A DNA stretch of 64,000 nt from positions 1 to 64,000 of the forward strand of contig JASLPY010000008.1 of NCBI GenBank assembly GCA_030744755.1, read 5' to 3'. A program made the translations under genes and the position numbers. Position 1 is the first letter of the stretch. Each line of letters begins with the position of its first letter. The notes under the pieces are model-generated. The model was not told where the DNA came from. It was given only the letters and a program-made list of their open reading frames with translations, and did no database searches. Positions 1 through 7,954 of the stretch are shown here, piece after piece. The stretch comes from Kiritimatiellia bacterium. GTDB taxonomy: Bacteria > Verrucomicrobiota > Kiritimatiellia > UBA8416 > JADHWI01.

Positions 1-200
1 CGCTGCCATCCCTCCGGGATGGTTGGTTCTCTGTCCGCAGAGTCCGGTGGTGGCGCTCGTTCCTCGCGCAACCACCGGCTAATGGCTGGCAGGCCTCCGG
101 CCTGGCCCAACCTTGTAAAGGGCAAGAGGAGATGTGTAGAACAACGAGGGCAACGCCCTGGGCTAGTATGTTTCGCCCCGTTGGGGCTTTTCGGATAAGC
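1..200. repeat. Cluster of short palindromic (REP-like) repeats
   Basis: No gene is seen here. The stretch is a run of short GC-rich hairpins: CCATCCCTCCGGGATGG near 6-22, CCGGTGGTGGCGC against GCGCAACCACCGG around 43-79, a GGCAGGCCTCCGGCCTGG palindrome around 89-106, and a GCAACGCCCTGGGC arm followed by CGCCCCGTTGGGGC near 150-190. The last two match the arm types of the repeats at 3603-3733 and 23699-23897. Such mosaics of palindromes are common between genes in PVC genomes. Confidence 0.7.
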
Positions 201-221
201 TCTAAGGTAAAGGAAAAGACC

Positions 222-1691
222 ATGGGAAGAAGACTCTTACCGTCATTGTTCGGATTGGCAACAGCGGCCCTGATCGCTTGTGCGGCCCTCGCGGCTGAAC
301 GTCCGAACATCCTCTTTATCTACATTGATGACATGGGCTGGAAAGATATCGGCTGCATGGGGTCGGATTTCTATGAAACCCCCCATATCGATAAGCTGGC
401 CGCAGAGGGCATGCTGTTCACGGATGCCTACTCCGCTGCCGCCAACTGCGCGCCGGCCCGTGCCTGCCTCCTGTCCGGGCAATACTCCCCGCGTCACAAG
501 GTGTTCAACGTCGGCACAGGCCCGCGCGGCAACGCCAGGCACCGTCGGTTGCTGCATGTCCCCGGGACTGCAACATTGGATCCAGGAATAAAGACCTGGG
601 CACAGTGTGCGCAGGATGCGGGCTATGTGACCGCGACCATGGGCAAGTGGCACCTTAGTAACGATCCGATCCCCTATGGGTTCAATGTCAACATTGGCGG
701 GACACATTCAGGCGGCCCTCCGAGAGGATACTACCCGCCTCATGGCGGCGTACCCGGGCTTAAGAATGCACCGAAGGGTGAGTACGTGACCGATCGCCTC
801 AACTCAGAGGCGGTGAAGTTCATCACGGCCAACAAAGAGAAGCCCTGGTTTCTTTATCTCACGCACTTCGCGGTTCACACGCCACTGAACGCCAAGAAAG
901 AGCTCGTGGCCAAGTACAAGGCCAAGAAGCCGGGCAAACTGCACAACCACGTCGCAATGGCCACGATGATCCAGGCAATCGACGATGGGGTGGGGGAGAT
1001 TCGTGCCGCACTCGAAACACTGGGGATCGCCGACAATACAGCCATGTTCTTTTTCTCGGATAACGGCGGCTTCGGTCCGGCTACTGATATGGCTCCCCTC
1101 AAAGGCTACAAGGGCGTATACTACGAAGGTGGAATCCGCGAACCATTTCTCGTAAAGTGGCCGGGCCGGGTCAAACCCGGCACGAAATGCAGCGTTCCCA
1201 TTCACGGGGTGGACCTGTATCCAACGTTCTGCGAAATGATGAAAGCTAAGCTGCCGGATCAGCCATTGGACGGTGTAAGCATCGTGCCTCTTATGACCGG
1301 CGCAAAGGCATCGCTCGGGGAAAGGCCACTCTTCTGGCATTTTCCGGCATACCTGCAATCATATGGTGGAGGTACCGCGACCTCGGGCGAGCAGCGTGAC
1401 CCCCTGTTTCGCACCCGCCCATGCAGCGTCGTGAGGCTGGGTGACTGGAAGCTCCACCAGTACTTTGAAGACGGTGGCCTGGAGCTGTATAATCTCAAGG
1501 AGGATATTGGCGAGTCTACAAACCTTGCCGATAAGAACGCGGCCAAGGCAAGGGAACTCCTGGGGGTTCTCGAGGCCTGGCAGAAGGAGATTGGAGCGCC
1601 TATTCCGAAAGAGCCCAATCCCGCATTTGACGAAGAAGCCCACGCGGCCGCCCTGGCGCAGGCTACGAGAGGCAAGAAGAGGAAGAAATAG
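222..1691 (+). CDS. Secreted arylsulfatase-type sulfatase (1)
   Basis: Formylglycine-dependent sulfatase of 489 residues that would hydrolyse sulfate esters, probably on polysaccharide-derived sugars outside the cytoplasm. The start at 222 is chosen because a purine-rich site lies just upstream and a classical signal peptide (MGRRLLPSLFG, then an Ala/Leu-rich core ending near residue 25) follows; the frame stays open further upstream only through the repeat cluster. The metal-binding DD pair is at residues 36-37. The sulfatase signature C-A-P-A-R is at 76-80, with Cys76 the residue expected to become formylglycine. The C-terminal metal/substrate motif SDNGGFG lies near residue 280. The Lys/Arg-rich tail is unusual but short. 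The exact substrate cannot be read from the sequence. No sulfatase-maturing enzyme lies in the window. Confidence 0.93.
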   Translation: MGRRLLPSLFGLATAALIACAALAAERPNILFIYIDDMGWKDIGCMGSDFYETPHIDKLAAEGMLFTDAYSAAANCAPARACLLSGQYSPRHKVFNVGTGPRGNARHRRLLHVPGTATLDPGIKTWAQCAQDAGYVTATMGKWHLSNDPIPYGFNVNIGGTHSGGPPRGYYPPHGGVPGLKNAPKGEYVTDRLNSEAVKFITANKEKPWFLYLTHFAVHTPLNAKKELVAKYKAKKPGKLHNHVAMATMIQAIDDGVGEIRAALETLGIADNTAMFFFSDNGGFGPATDMAPLKGYKGVYYEGGIREPFLVKWPGRVKPGTKCSVPIHGVDLYPTFCEMMKAKLPDQPLDGVSIVPLMTGAKASLGERPLFWHFPAYLQSYGGGTATSGEQRDPLFRTRPCSVVRLGDWKLHQYFEDGGLELYNLKEDIGESTNLADKNAAKARELLGVLEAWQKEIGAPIPKEPNPAFDEEAHAAALAQATRGKKRKK

Positions 1692-1740
1692 ACGATCCCG
1701 CGCAGAGAAGGGGGCTGAGAATCGCACCTGTTAAGAGTGC

Positions 1741-1800
1741 AATGGGAGGGGCAGCGGCCTCGCTGCCCGCGGACGCCGAGGCCGGCGTCCCTCGGAACTG
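1741..1800. repeat. Two-hairpin GC-rich repeat
   Basis: Two adjacent perfect hairpins, GGGCAGCGGCCTCGCTGCCC and GGACGCCGAGGCCGGCGTCC, are bracketed by complementary GAGG/CCTC ends. It sits just downstream of sulfatase 1. Related hairpins, in swapped order, occur at 3957-4035. Confidence 0.7.
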
Positions 1801-1868
1801 TCAAGAATTCTATGGCAAGACAGGATTTGTCAACAGAAAGTGCTGCGCGATGAAGCGAGGATCACCGG

Positions 1869-1957
1869 GAGAAGATTAAGGCGAAAGATTAGGGCAAAAG
1901 ATTAAGGTTTTTGCTCTTGAACCCTAATCTTTCACCTTAATCTTTCGCCCTAATCTC
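1869..1957. repeat. GATTAAGG/GATTAGGG hairpin repeat, copy 1
   Basis: The left arm carries three iterations of GATTA(A/G)GGC(A/G)AAA and the right arm their complement (TTTCGCCCTAATCT). Together they fold into a long A/T-rich stem with a short loop around 1909-1920. Further copies are at 16747-16833, 28501-28664 and 37042-37122, with divergent relatives at 31214-31293, 40642-40677 and 43714-43782. It lies downstream of sulfatase 1 and upstream of the promoter element of sulfatase 2, so it could act as a terminator or insulator. Confidence 0.8.
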
Positions 1958-1965
1958 TGGACGAC

Positions 1966-2075
1966 CATGTGGGTGGGCAGAGATGAAAACGGGGGAGAAG
2001 GCAGGAATGCTGCTAACCCCTTACAGGAAAGAGAATTAGACAAGAATACGTTCTGTCAACTTTGGCAGAACTCGT
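1966..2075 (+). promoter_or_regulatory. Shared upstream element with CTGTCA/TGACAG-type inverted repeat
   Basis: This roughly 110-base stretch upstream of sulfatase 2 aligns closely with 28665-28777 upstream of the second Gfo/Idh gene. Shared blocks are ATGCTGCTAAC, GAAAGAGAATT, CAAGAATACGT and an imperfect inverted repeat CTGTCAACTTTGGCAG at 2053-2068 (CTGTCAGCTTTGACAG in the other copy). In both cases the element follows a GATTAAGG hairpin repeat and ends 20-30 bases before a start codon. It is read as a promoter/operator controlling both genes together. Confidence 0.6.
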
Positions 2076-2094
2076 ACCTCCCGAAGGAGAAAAA

Positions 2095-3576
2095 ATGAAC
2101 CGACGCGAATTCATGAGAACTTCAGCCTTGGGAATAGGAGCAACCATGGCCGCTCGATCATCAGTACATGCTGCGAAGCAAGAAGCCGCGAAACCGAACC
2201 TTGTCTTCGTGTTTGGAGATCAGTGGAGAGCGCAGGCTGTTGGTTATGCGGACAACAAGGATGTGGAAACACCCCATCTCGACAAGTTTTCGCGCGAATC
2301 CAGCAACTTCAAATACGCGATATCCAATTGCCCCGTGTGCAGTCCGTTCCGCTCATCGCTTATCACGGGCAGGTATCCCATTACGCATGGCGTCTTTCTC
2401 AATGATCTTCGCCTGAACAACGAAGCCGTATCCATCGCAGATGCCTACAGCAAGGAAGGCTACGAAACCGCCTACATAGGTAAGTGGCATATAGACGGCA
2501 CCGGTCGAAGTGCATACATCCCGCCGGAGCGGCGCCAGGGATTCAAGTACTGGAAGGTTCTTGAATGCACGCACAACTACAACAAGTCACTTTACTACAA
2601 AGGTGATTCGAACGAAGTAAAGACCTGGCCGCGTTACGATGCCTTTGCACAGACAGACGACGCAATCACCTACATTAACGAGCGGGGCAATGATCGCAAA
2701 CCGTTCTGTCTCTTCTTGTCCTGGGGCCCGCCGCACGCGCCTTACCGGACAGGGCCGACCAGGCTTAACGAGAAATACGACAAGATGAAACTGACGCTCC
2801 GCAAGAATGTTCCAACGGAGCGGGGGAAGAGTGCCCAGAAGGATATTGCGGGGTACTATGCTCATTGTACGGCTCTGGATGAATGCATGGGCAAACTGCT
2901 GGACACGTTGTCCAGGAGTGGTTTGGACAAGAACACCATAGTTGTCTTTGCTTCCGATCACGGAGACATGCTCCACTCCCGTGGCCAGATGAAGAAACAG
3001 AGACCATGGGACGAATCCATCCGCATTCCTTTCCTTCTTCGTTGTCCGACTTCATGGGGTGTGAAGCCGGCCGTCATTGACGAGCCTTTCGGCACGCCGG
3101 ACATGATGCCTACGCTTCTTGGACTCTGCGGGATTGATATTCCCAAGACCGTGGAAGGTGAGAACTACGCGGAACTCGTCCTGGGCAAGCGAATGGCCAT
3201 GGACCGTGCGATTCTTATCATGTGTCCATCACCGTTCGGGCAGTTCACTCGTGGACAAGGCGGTCGTGAATATCGGGGGGTACGGACGCGTCGGTACACA
3301 TACGTGCGCGATCTCAAGGGTCCATGGCTGCTATACGACAACGACACAGATCCCTTCCAGCAGTCCAACCTGGTAGATAAGCCGGAGCACGCAGCCATCC
3401 AGAAAGACCTCGAAGCTCAACTCCACGCGCTGCTAAAACAGACGGGCGATGAATTCCTGTCCGGGCCGGACTTGATCAAGCGCTGCGGCTACAAGGTGCA
3501 TGAAAACGGAACCGTCGGCTACCGTCCCGGCTGCGATCATTTCGGCCAGGTAAGCGTGAACAGCCGCAAGTCGTAG
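2095..3576 (+). CDS. Tat-exported sulfatase (2)
   Basis: Sulfatase of 493 residues. The start at 2095 is preceded by a GAAGGAGA ribosome-binding site and begins a twin-arginine signal (MNRREFMRTSALGIGATMAA), so the enzyme is probably exported folded. The formylglycine signature C-S-P-F-R is at residues 82-86, the N-terminal metal-binding motif is FGDQW around 40-44, and DHGDML in the C-terminal half supplies further metal ligands. Pairs such as GKWHIDG and PPHAPY are typical of the S1 arylsulfatase family. Its upstream region matches that of the Gfo/Idh gene at 28801, suggesting co-regulation. The substrate is unknown. Confidence 0.93.
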   Translation: MNRREFMRTSALGIGATMAARSSVHAAKQEAAKPNLVFVFGDQWRAQAVGYADNKDVETPHLDKFSRESSNFKYAISNCPVCSPFRSSLITGRYPITHGVFLNDLRLNNEAVSIADAYSKEGYETAYIGKWHIDGTGRSAYIPPERRQGFKYWKVLECTHNYNKSLYYKGDSNEVKTWPRYDAFAQTDDAITYINERGNDRKPFCLFLSWGPPHAPYRTGPTRLNEKYDKMKLTLRKNVPTERGKSAQKDIAGYYAHCTALDECMGKLLDTLSRSGLDKNTIVVFASDHGDMLHSRGQMKKQRPWDESIRIPFLLRCPTSWGVKPAVIDEPFGTPDMMPTLLGLCGIDIPKTVEGENYAELVLGKRMAMDRAILIMCPSPFGQFTRGQGGREYRGVRTRRYTYVRDLKGPWLLYDNDTDPFQQSNLVDKPEHAAIQKDLEAQLHALLKQTGDEFLSGPDLIKRCGYKVHENGTVGYRPGCDHFGQVSVNSRKS

Positions 3577-3602
3577 GCAGGGACCGTCCGAAAAGGGTCC
3601 AT

Positions 3603-3733
3603 GCCCTGAAGGGGCAAGATATACCAGCCCAGGGTAACGCCCTGGGCAACACACCAACGAACACATAAGCCCTGAAGGGGCGAGATATATGGAGGTCGCT
3701 GATGCATCGTCGTATATCCCGCCCCTTCAGGGC
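3603..3733. repeat. GCCCTGAAGGGGC / CCCAGGGnAACGCCCTGGG palindromic repeats
   Basis: Two units follow sulfatase 2. The first (3603-3647) contains GCCCTGAAGGGGC, then ATATACC, then CCCAGGGTAACGCCCTGGG. The second (3668-3733) is a long hairpin whose arms are GCCCTGAAGGGGCG and CGCCCCTTCAGGGC with ATAT inside. The same building blocks make the 199-bp inverted repeat at 23699-23897. Confidence 0.8.
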
Positions 3734-3846
3734 TGGATTCCCTTCACGCTCTGATGTGCATTTTCCGCTGTCTGAGGCCATGGGGCTGAGATGTCCTGTC
3801 TGGGTGCCCGAAGCCCTGCCTCCAGCTTCCTTCTGCGCTCCCACCA

Positions 3847-3918
3847 TGCGCAAACAAGAAAGTATTTGTGCGCAAACGAGGGTAGGTTTTTTGTCGGGAA
3901 GGCGATAGTGTTTCTCTC
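3847..3918 (+). promoter_or_regulatory. Tandem TGCGCAAAC operator/promoter, copy 1
   Basis: TGCGCAAAC at 3847 and again at 3869 (22 bp apart), followed by GGTAGG at 3881 and a -10-like GATAGT at about 3904. The downstream gene is sulfatase 3 at 4092, with the hairpin repeat 3957-4035 in between. The layout matches the copies at 17366, 31343 and 42412. Confidence 0.65.
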
Positions 3919-3956
3919 AGGTCCAGGATCGAAGGGCTGTTGCTCAAGTGGACTTC

Positions 3957-4035
3957 GGACGCCGAGGCCGGCGTCCCTCCCGCCGATGGGCGTCAATTCG
4001 CACGAGAATTGGGAGGGTCCGCGGCCTCGCGGACC
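3957..4035. repeat. Multi-hairpin GC-rich repeat in sulfatase 3 leader
   Basis: Three hairpins in a row: GGACGCCGAGGCCGGCGTCC (3957-3976), AATTCGCACGAGAATT (3996-4011) and GGTCCGCGGCCTCGCGGACC (4016-4035), with CTCCC and GGGAG as a closing pair. It would lie in the 5' untranslated region if transcription starts at the promoter near 3904. Confidence 0.65.
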
Positions 4036-4091
4036 GCAGATTCAGACGGCCGATGGTTTTGGCGACGAGCCCTTGAGAAAGGACGAAGGCG

Positions 4092-5624
4092 ATGAAAAGG
4101 AACACACGTGTTGGGCGGGATTCGCTCGGTAAAGGTGCCGCGCTTAGGGCCTTGGCGGTCACCGTCGCAATGGGCGTTGTGACTTGTCAGCAGTCTAGAG
4201 CGGCGGACGGTGAAACCGTTGACAAACGGCCGAATACTCTTCTGATGATCGCGGACGATATGTCGTGGAAGGATTGGGGTGTCTACGGCAACACGTTCGT
4301 GAAAACGCCCAACATCGACAAGGCGGCTGCGGAGGGAGTTCTCTTCAACAACGCCTACTGCAGTTCTCCGGTGTGCCATCCGTCCCGATCCGTTCTGCTG
4401 ACGGGCCAGGAAATTTGGCGTTTGCGGGATGCGGCGGTTTTCGGCGGGACGCTGCACAAAGATATCGATACCTACGTCGATCTGCTGAGCAAAGCTGGCT
4501 ACGATGTCGCGTTTAGTGGAAAAGGATGGGGCCCTGGTTTGTTGTCGCCGGGCGGCCGAACCGCGCCGCCAACGGGAAGAAAGTCGAGTTTGTCAGGTGT
4601 TCTGCGCCGGGACGCGAATCAGCCGTTCTGCTTCTGGTGGGGAACCTCATTGGGTCATCGTGAATTCACCTATCGACCGGATGGTCGTTCTCTTGACACG
4701 ATCGAACTGCCGCCCTACATCCCCGACACACTGGCGGTACGCGAAGACTATGCCGGATACTACCAGGAAGTCGAAGCATTCGATGCGGAGGTCGGGAAGG
4801 TTATAAGGATGCTAGAAAACGCGGGGGTGGCCGACAATACGATTCTGATCATTACCGCTGATCATGGCATGCCCTGGCCTCGGGGTAAGGGAAGCCTCTA
4901 CGACTTGGGGACACGAGTGCCGTTGATCGTGCGCTGGCCGGCGCGAGTCAAGGCCGGCCGGGTCGTCGACGATTTCGTCAGTTTCACCGACTTCGCGCCG
5001 ACCTTTCTTGATGCCGGAGGTGTGAAGGTACCGGCAGCGATGACCGGTAAGAGTCTGATGAGGATTCTCGAATCGAAAAAAAGCGGGACCATCGAGCCAG
5101 ATCGCGACCGCGTGCATCTGGGCCTGGAAGCACACCCCACGACGGGGCCGTTTGAATGGTGGCTCGGCTACATGTCCTGTCGCGCCATCCGCACACCGGA
5201 TTTCCTCTACATCCGCAATTATCCTCGGGCCGGACACAGGGGCTGGAAGCCAACACAAGCTGGACCGATTGTCGGAATCATGCAAAAACAAATGGCGACG
5301 GACGAAACTGTAAAGCGCAATTACAAACTGTGCTTCGGACTTCGCCCCGAAGAAGAACTTTATGACGTCAAGGCCGACCCGCACCAAGTGAAGAATCTAG
5401 CGAACGATCCCCGCTTCGCCGAGTCCAAGCAGAAACTCAACGACGCGCTGATCTCGCATATGAAGGCCACCGACGATCCCCGGGCGACGGGCAACGGCGA
5501 GATCTTTGCGCACTACCCGGTCTGGTGCAGCAAAGGGAAAGGCCAGATGGGCGGCTACAGCCGTGCAGGCCAGTTGGAATTATTTCATCATTCAAAATAC
5601 GCGCAGTGGATGAAGGAGAATTAG
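4092..5624 (+). CDS. Secreted sulfatase (3)
   Basis: Sulfatase of 510 residues. An N-terminal signal (hydrophobic LRALAVTVAMGVV, then TCQQSRA before the mature part) suggests export. The Cys at residue 32 lacks a convincing lipobox. The metal-binding motif is ADDMSW (54-59), the formylglycine signature is C-H-P-S-R at 95-99, and TADHGMPWPRGKG is the second metal/substrate motif. The segment after GKGWGPG looks shorter than in related sulfatases, which may narrow the active-site loop. It lies 48 bases before the symporter gene, so desulfation and uptake are probably co-transcribed. The tandem GCGCAAAC box upstream suggests control by the XylR-like regulator. A start at 4092 is supported by a purine-rich GGACGAAGG stretch. 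Confidence 0.9.
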   Translation: MKRNTRVGRDSLGKGAALRALAVTVAMGVVTCQQSRAADGETVDKRPNTLLMIADDMSWKDWGVYGNTFVKTPNIDKAAAEGVLFNNAYCSSPVCHPSRSVLLTGQEIWRLRDAAVFGGTLHKDIDTYVDLLSKAGYDVAFSGKGWGPGLLSPGGRTAPPTGRKSSLSGVLRRDANQPFCFWWGTSLGHREFTYRPDGRSLDTIELPPYIPDTLAVREDYAGYYQEVEAFDAEVGKVIRMLENAGVADNTILIITADHGMPWPRGKGSLYDLGTRVPLIVRWPARVKAGRVVDDFVSFTDFAPTFLDAGGVKVPAAMTGKSLMRILESKKSGTIEPDRDRVHLGLEAHPTTGPFEWWLGYMSCRAIRTPDFLYIRNYPRAGHRGWKPTQAGPIVGIMQKQMATDETVKRNYKLCFGLRPEEELYDVKADPHQVKNLANDPRFAESKQKLNDALISHMKATDDPRATGNGEIFAHYPVWCSKGKGQMGGYSRAGQLELFHHSKYAQWMKEN

Positions 5625-5672
5625 GAGTGTTACTCGCGGCTCTGAACCCGGCATTTAACAAGGGAAGTAAGT

Positions 5673-7409
5673 ATGAGTGAACCGTCGTCATTTTCTTTAG
5701 GTCTGTGGGATTACGTGGCTTTTGCCTCGTTCTTTATTGTGCTATCGATAATCGGTTACCTGGCGGGCCGTAAGGAGAGGACCAGCTCGCAGGAGTATTT
5801 CTTGGCTGGTCGTAAGCTGCCCTGGTATGTGGTGGGCTGCTCCTTCATCGCGTCCAACATCAGCAGCGAGCATTTTATCGGGATGATCGGGGCGTCCTTC
5901 ATCTACGGCGTCTGTATCTGCATGTTCAGCTGGGCGAACATCGGTGCCTTCACGTTCCTGATCTGGCTGTTCATTCCCTTTCTGCTGGCATCGCGTGTTT
6001 TCACGATTCCGGAGTTCCTGGAGAAACGGTTCAATCGTGGAATGCGTCAGTTTTTCGCCATTGTGACGGTGATCAGTAATGTTGTCGCTTTTCTTGCGGC
6101 GGTTCTCTACGGCGGAGCCCTGGCGCTCCAGAGCCTGTTTGGCTGGCCGTTCTGGCCGGCGATTATTGCTCTTGCCATCGTTGCCGGAGCGTGGGCCATT
6201 TACGGCGGCCTCTCCTCGGTGGCATGGACGGACTTCTTTACGGTGATCGTCATGCTCCTGGGCGGACTGGCGGTCACCTTGTTCGGCCTGAACATGCTCG
6301 GCGGGCAGGAGGGATCCATCGTCGACGGCTTTCGGATAATGCTGCAACGCAACCAGGCGGCAGACGGGGCATGGGCCGAGTCCGTGTCCCAGGTCGCCCA
6401 ACAAATCAAACACGTGGGTGATTACAACCGGATGTCAGTCTTTCAACCCGCCGCACATCCGGTGGTACCGTGGCCCAGCTGGATCTTCATCATCTTCTCC
6501 GTCAGCATCTGGTACAACGTGCTGAACCAGTTCATGATTCAGCGCGTGCTGGGCGCGAAGGACCGGTACCACGCCCGCATGGGCATCGTGCTGGCCGGGT
6601 TTATGCAGATGTTTCTGCCCCTGATCATCGTGGTGCCGGGCATGATCCTCTTTGCCGCCAATCCCGAGATCCTGATGCTGCCCTGGGCCGAGGTCAAGCC
6701 GGAAGCCGACAAAGCGTACGTTGCCATGATTCAAACGCTGGTGCCCGTCGGCTTGCGTGGATTGGTGCTTGCCGCGCTCTTTGGCGCCATCCAGTCAACT
6801 GTGAATTCGGTGCTCAATTCTACCGCGACCATTGTGACGCTGGACATCTACAAGCAGTGGATCAAGCGCGACGCGTCCGACCAGCAGACTGTGCGAGTGG
6901 GGGTGGTAACGTCGGTGGCCATCCTGGTGATCGCGGTTGGATTGGGTGGCGTGATCGGCAAACTGGGCGGCGGATTGTTCGAGTACATTCAGTCGCTGTA
7001 CGCGTTCTTTGCGCCTCCGTTTGCAGCCGTCTTCCTGCTCGGGATCCTGTGGCGTCGCGTCAATGCCTTCGGCGCATCTCTTGCCGTGGCCCTCGGCTTT
7101 GTTCTTGGCATTGCCATCAAGGCCTTCATTCAGTTCGTGCCTTCGCATCCGGCCTGGATCGAGCCCTTCTCGAACCAGGCGGCTCTCAACTGGGCCTTCT
7201 GCATCATCGTCTGCGTCGTGGGCAGCCTGGCCACGCGGCCGCCGCGTGCTGACCAGGTGACCGACGAACTGGTGTTCAGAACGAAGAAGACCGGCGCACT
7301 GCGAGCGGAGGGCCGGCCCTGGTACGCGAGCGTCATGTTCTGGTGGCTGGTTTTCGCAACCCTGGCCGCAGCCGTGGTCCTGACGTTTTCCGGGGTAATT
7401 ACCTGGTAG
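5673..7409 (+). CDS. Sodium:solute symporter (SSS family)
   Basis: Inner-membrane transporter of 578 residues with about 13-14 hydrophobic segments. It belongs to the sodium/glucose-type SSS family: NISSEHFIGMIG in the second segment, GGLSSVAWTDFFTV in the middle and LAALFGAIQSTVNSVLNSTATIVTLD-type sequence (the conserved helix 8/9 region) all fit. It should couple Na+ to uptake of a small organic solute, most likely a sugar or sugar acid released by the neighbouring sulfatase, with which it forms a probable operon. Start at 5673 follows AAGGGAAG. The specific substrate is not predictable. Confidence 0.92.
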   Translation: MSEPSSFSLGLWDYVAFASFFIVLSIIGYLAGRKERTSSQEYFLAGRKLPWYVVGCSFIASNISSEHFIGMIGASFIYGVCICMFSWANIGAFTFLIWLFIPFLLASRVFTIPEFLEKRFNRGMRQFFAIVTVISNVVAFLAAVLYGGALALQSLFGWPFWPAIIALAIVAGAWAIYGGLSSVAWTDFFTVIVMLLGGLAVTLFGLNMLGGQEGSIVDGFRIMLQRNQAADGAWAESVSQVAQQIKHVGDYNRMSVFQPAAHPVVPWPSWIFIIFSVSIWYNVLNQFMIQRVLGAKDRYHARMGIVLAGFMQMFLPLIIVVPGMILFAANPEILMLPWAEVKPEADKAYVAMIQTLVPVGLRGLVLAALFGAIQSTVNSVLNSTATIVTLDIYKQWIKRDASDQQTVRVGVVTSVAILVIAVGLGGVIGKLGGGLFEYIQSLYAFFAPPFAAVFLLGILWRRVNAFGASLAVALGFVLGIAIKAFIQFVPSHPAWIEPFSNQAALNWAFCIIVCVVGSLATRPPRADQVTDELVFRTKKTGALRAEGRPWYASVMFWWLVFATLAAAVVLTFSGVITW

Positions 7410-7571
7410 TGGGGTGATTGGGGTCAGGGCCCTCGATTTAATAGTTAAGGTGTCGTGACCGTTCGGAAAACTGACCGCTCGTCGATCAGTGCTGTGTTCT
7501 TTCGCAGCTATTCCAATCTTCTCCGGCGCGAAAACGCTAAGCAAACGGCGAAGTTTCAGGCTAGGGTAGAG

Positions 7572-7640
7572 TTTACAATAGTAATAATATATACATATTA
7601 ATACTTTACATAGCACGGTAGTATGCATATAGTATTACTA
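7572..7640 (+). promoter_or_regulatory. Promoter and AT-rich operator of hipBA pair 1
   Basis: A good sigma-70-type promoter is visible: TTTACA at 7605-7610, a 17-base spacer and TATAGT at 7628-7633. The expected transcription start falls at about 7640, the ATG itself, so the message may be leaderless. The region is far richer in A/T than its surroundings and holds TAGTAT/ATACTA-type repeats (AATAGTAATAATATA, TAGTATGCATATAGTAT), probable autoregulatory sites of the HipB-like repressor. From 7410 to about 7570 nothing else is recognised. Confidence 0.55.
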
Positions 7641-7954
7641 TGAATCATAAACATGAATTCAGCATGGTGACGCCTGAGCAAGTTGCGAAGGACTTGGCCG
7701 GGCGCGTCAGGCAGCTGCGGTTGATGCGGAGATGGAAGCAGGTCACGCTGGCGGAGCGTGCCGGTGTTTCTCTGGCGTCGCTGCGTCGTTTTGAGCAGAC
7801 AGGCCAGATTTCGTTGAAGAGTCTGCTACGCCTGTCTTTCACGCTGGGTCGGTTGCCCGACTTCGAGGGGCTCCTGCAGCCGCCCCCGGGAGACAGTATC
7901 GCAGCGCTTGAGGCCATGGCGACGACCCGGCGCAGAAAGAGGGGATCGCAATGA
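7640..7954 (+). CDS. hipB: HipB-like XRE-family HTH antitoxin/repressor (1)
   Basis: Small DNA-binding protein of 104 residues with a helix-turn-helix in the first two thirds (VRQLRLMRRWKQVTLAERAGVS, then LASLRRFEQTG). It should bind and neutralise the HipA-like kinase encoded next and repress the operon. The stop codon overlaps the hipA start by four bases (ATGA at 7951), which is the usual coupled arrangement. The start at 7640 is taken from the promoter position; an internal ATG at 7664 is an alternative. A basic tail (TTRRRKRGSQ) ends the protein. Confidence 0.85.
   Translation: MNHKHEFSMVTPEQVAKDLAGRVRQLRLMRRWKQVTLAERAGVSLASLRRFEQTGQISLKSLLRLSFTLGRLPDFEGLLQPPPGDSIAALEAMATTRRRKRGSQ

Noticed and set aside
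1869-1957. CRISPR-like reading of the iterated GATTA(A/G)GG units
   Set aside because: The units are about 14 bases, contiguous, without unique spacers, and arranged as inverted arms; no cas gene is present.
4092-5624. Sulfatase 3 as a lipoprotein anchored at Cys32
   Set aside because: The residues before the Cys (V-V-T) do not form a proper lipobox, so simple secretion is preferred.
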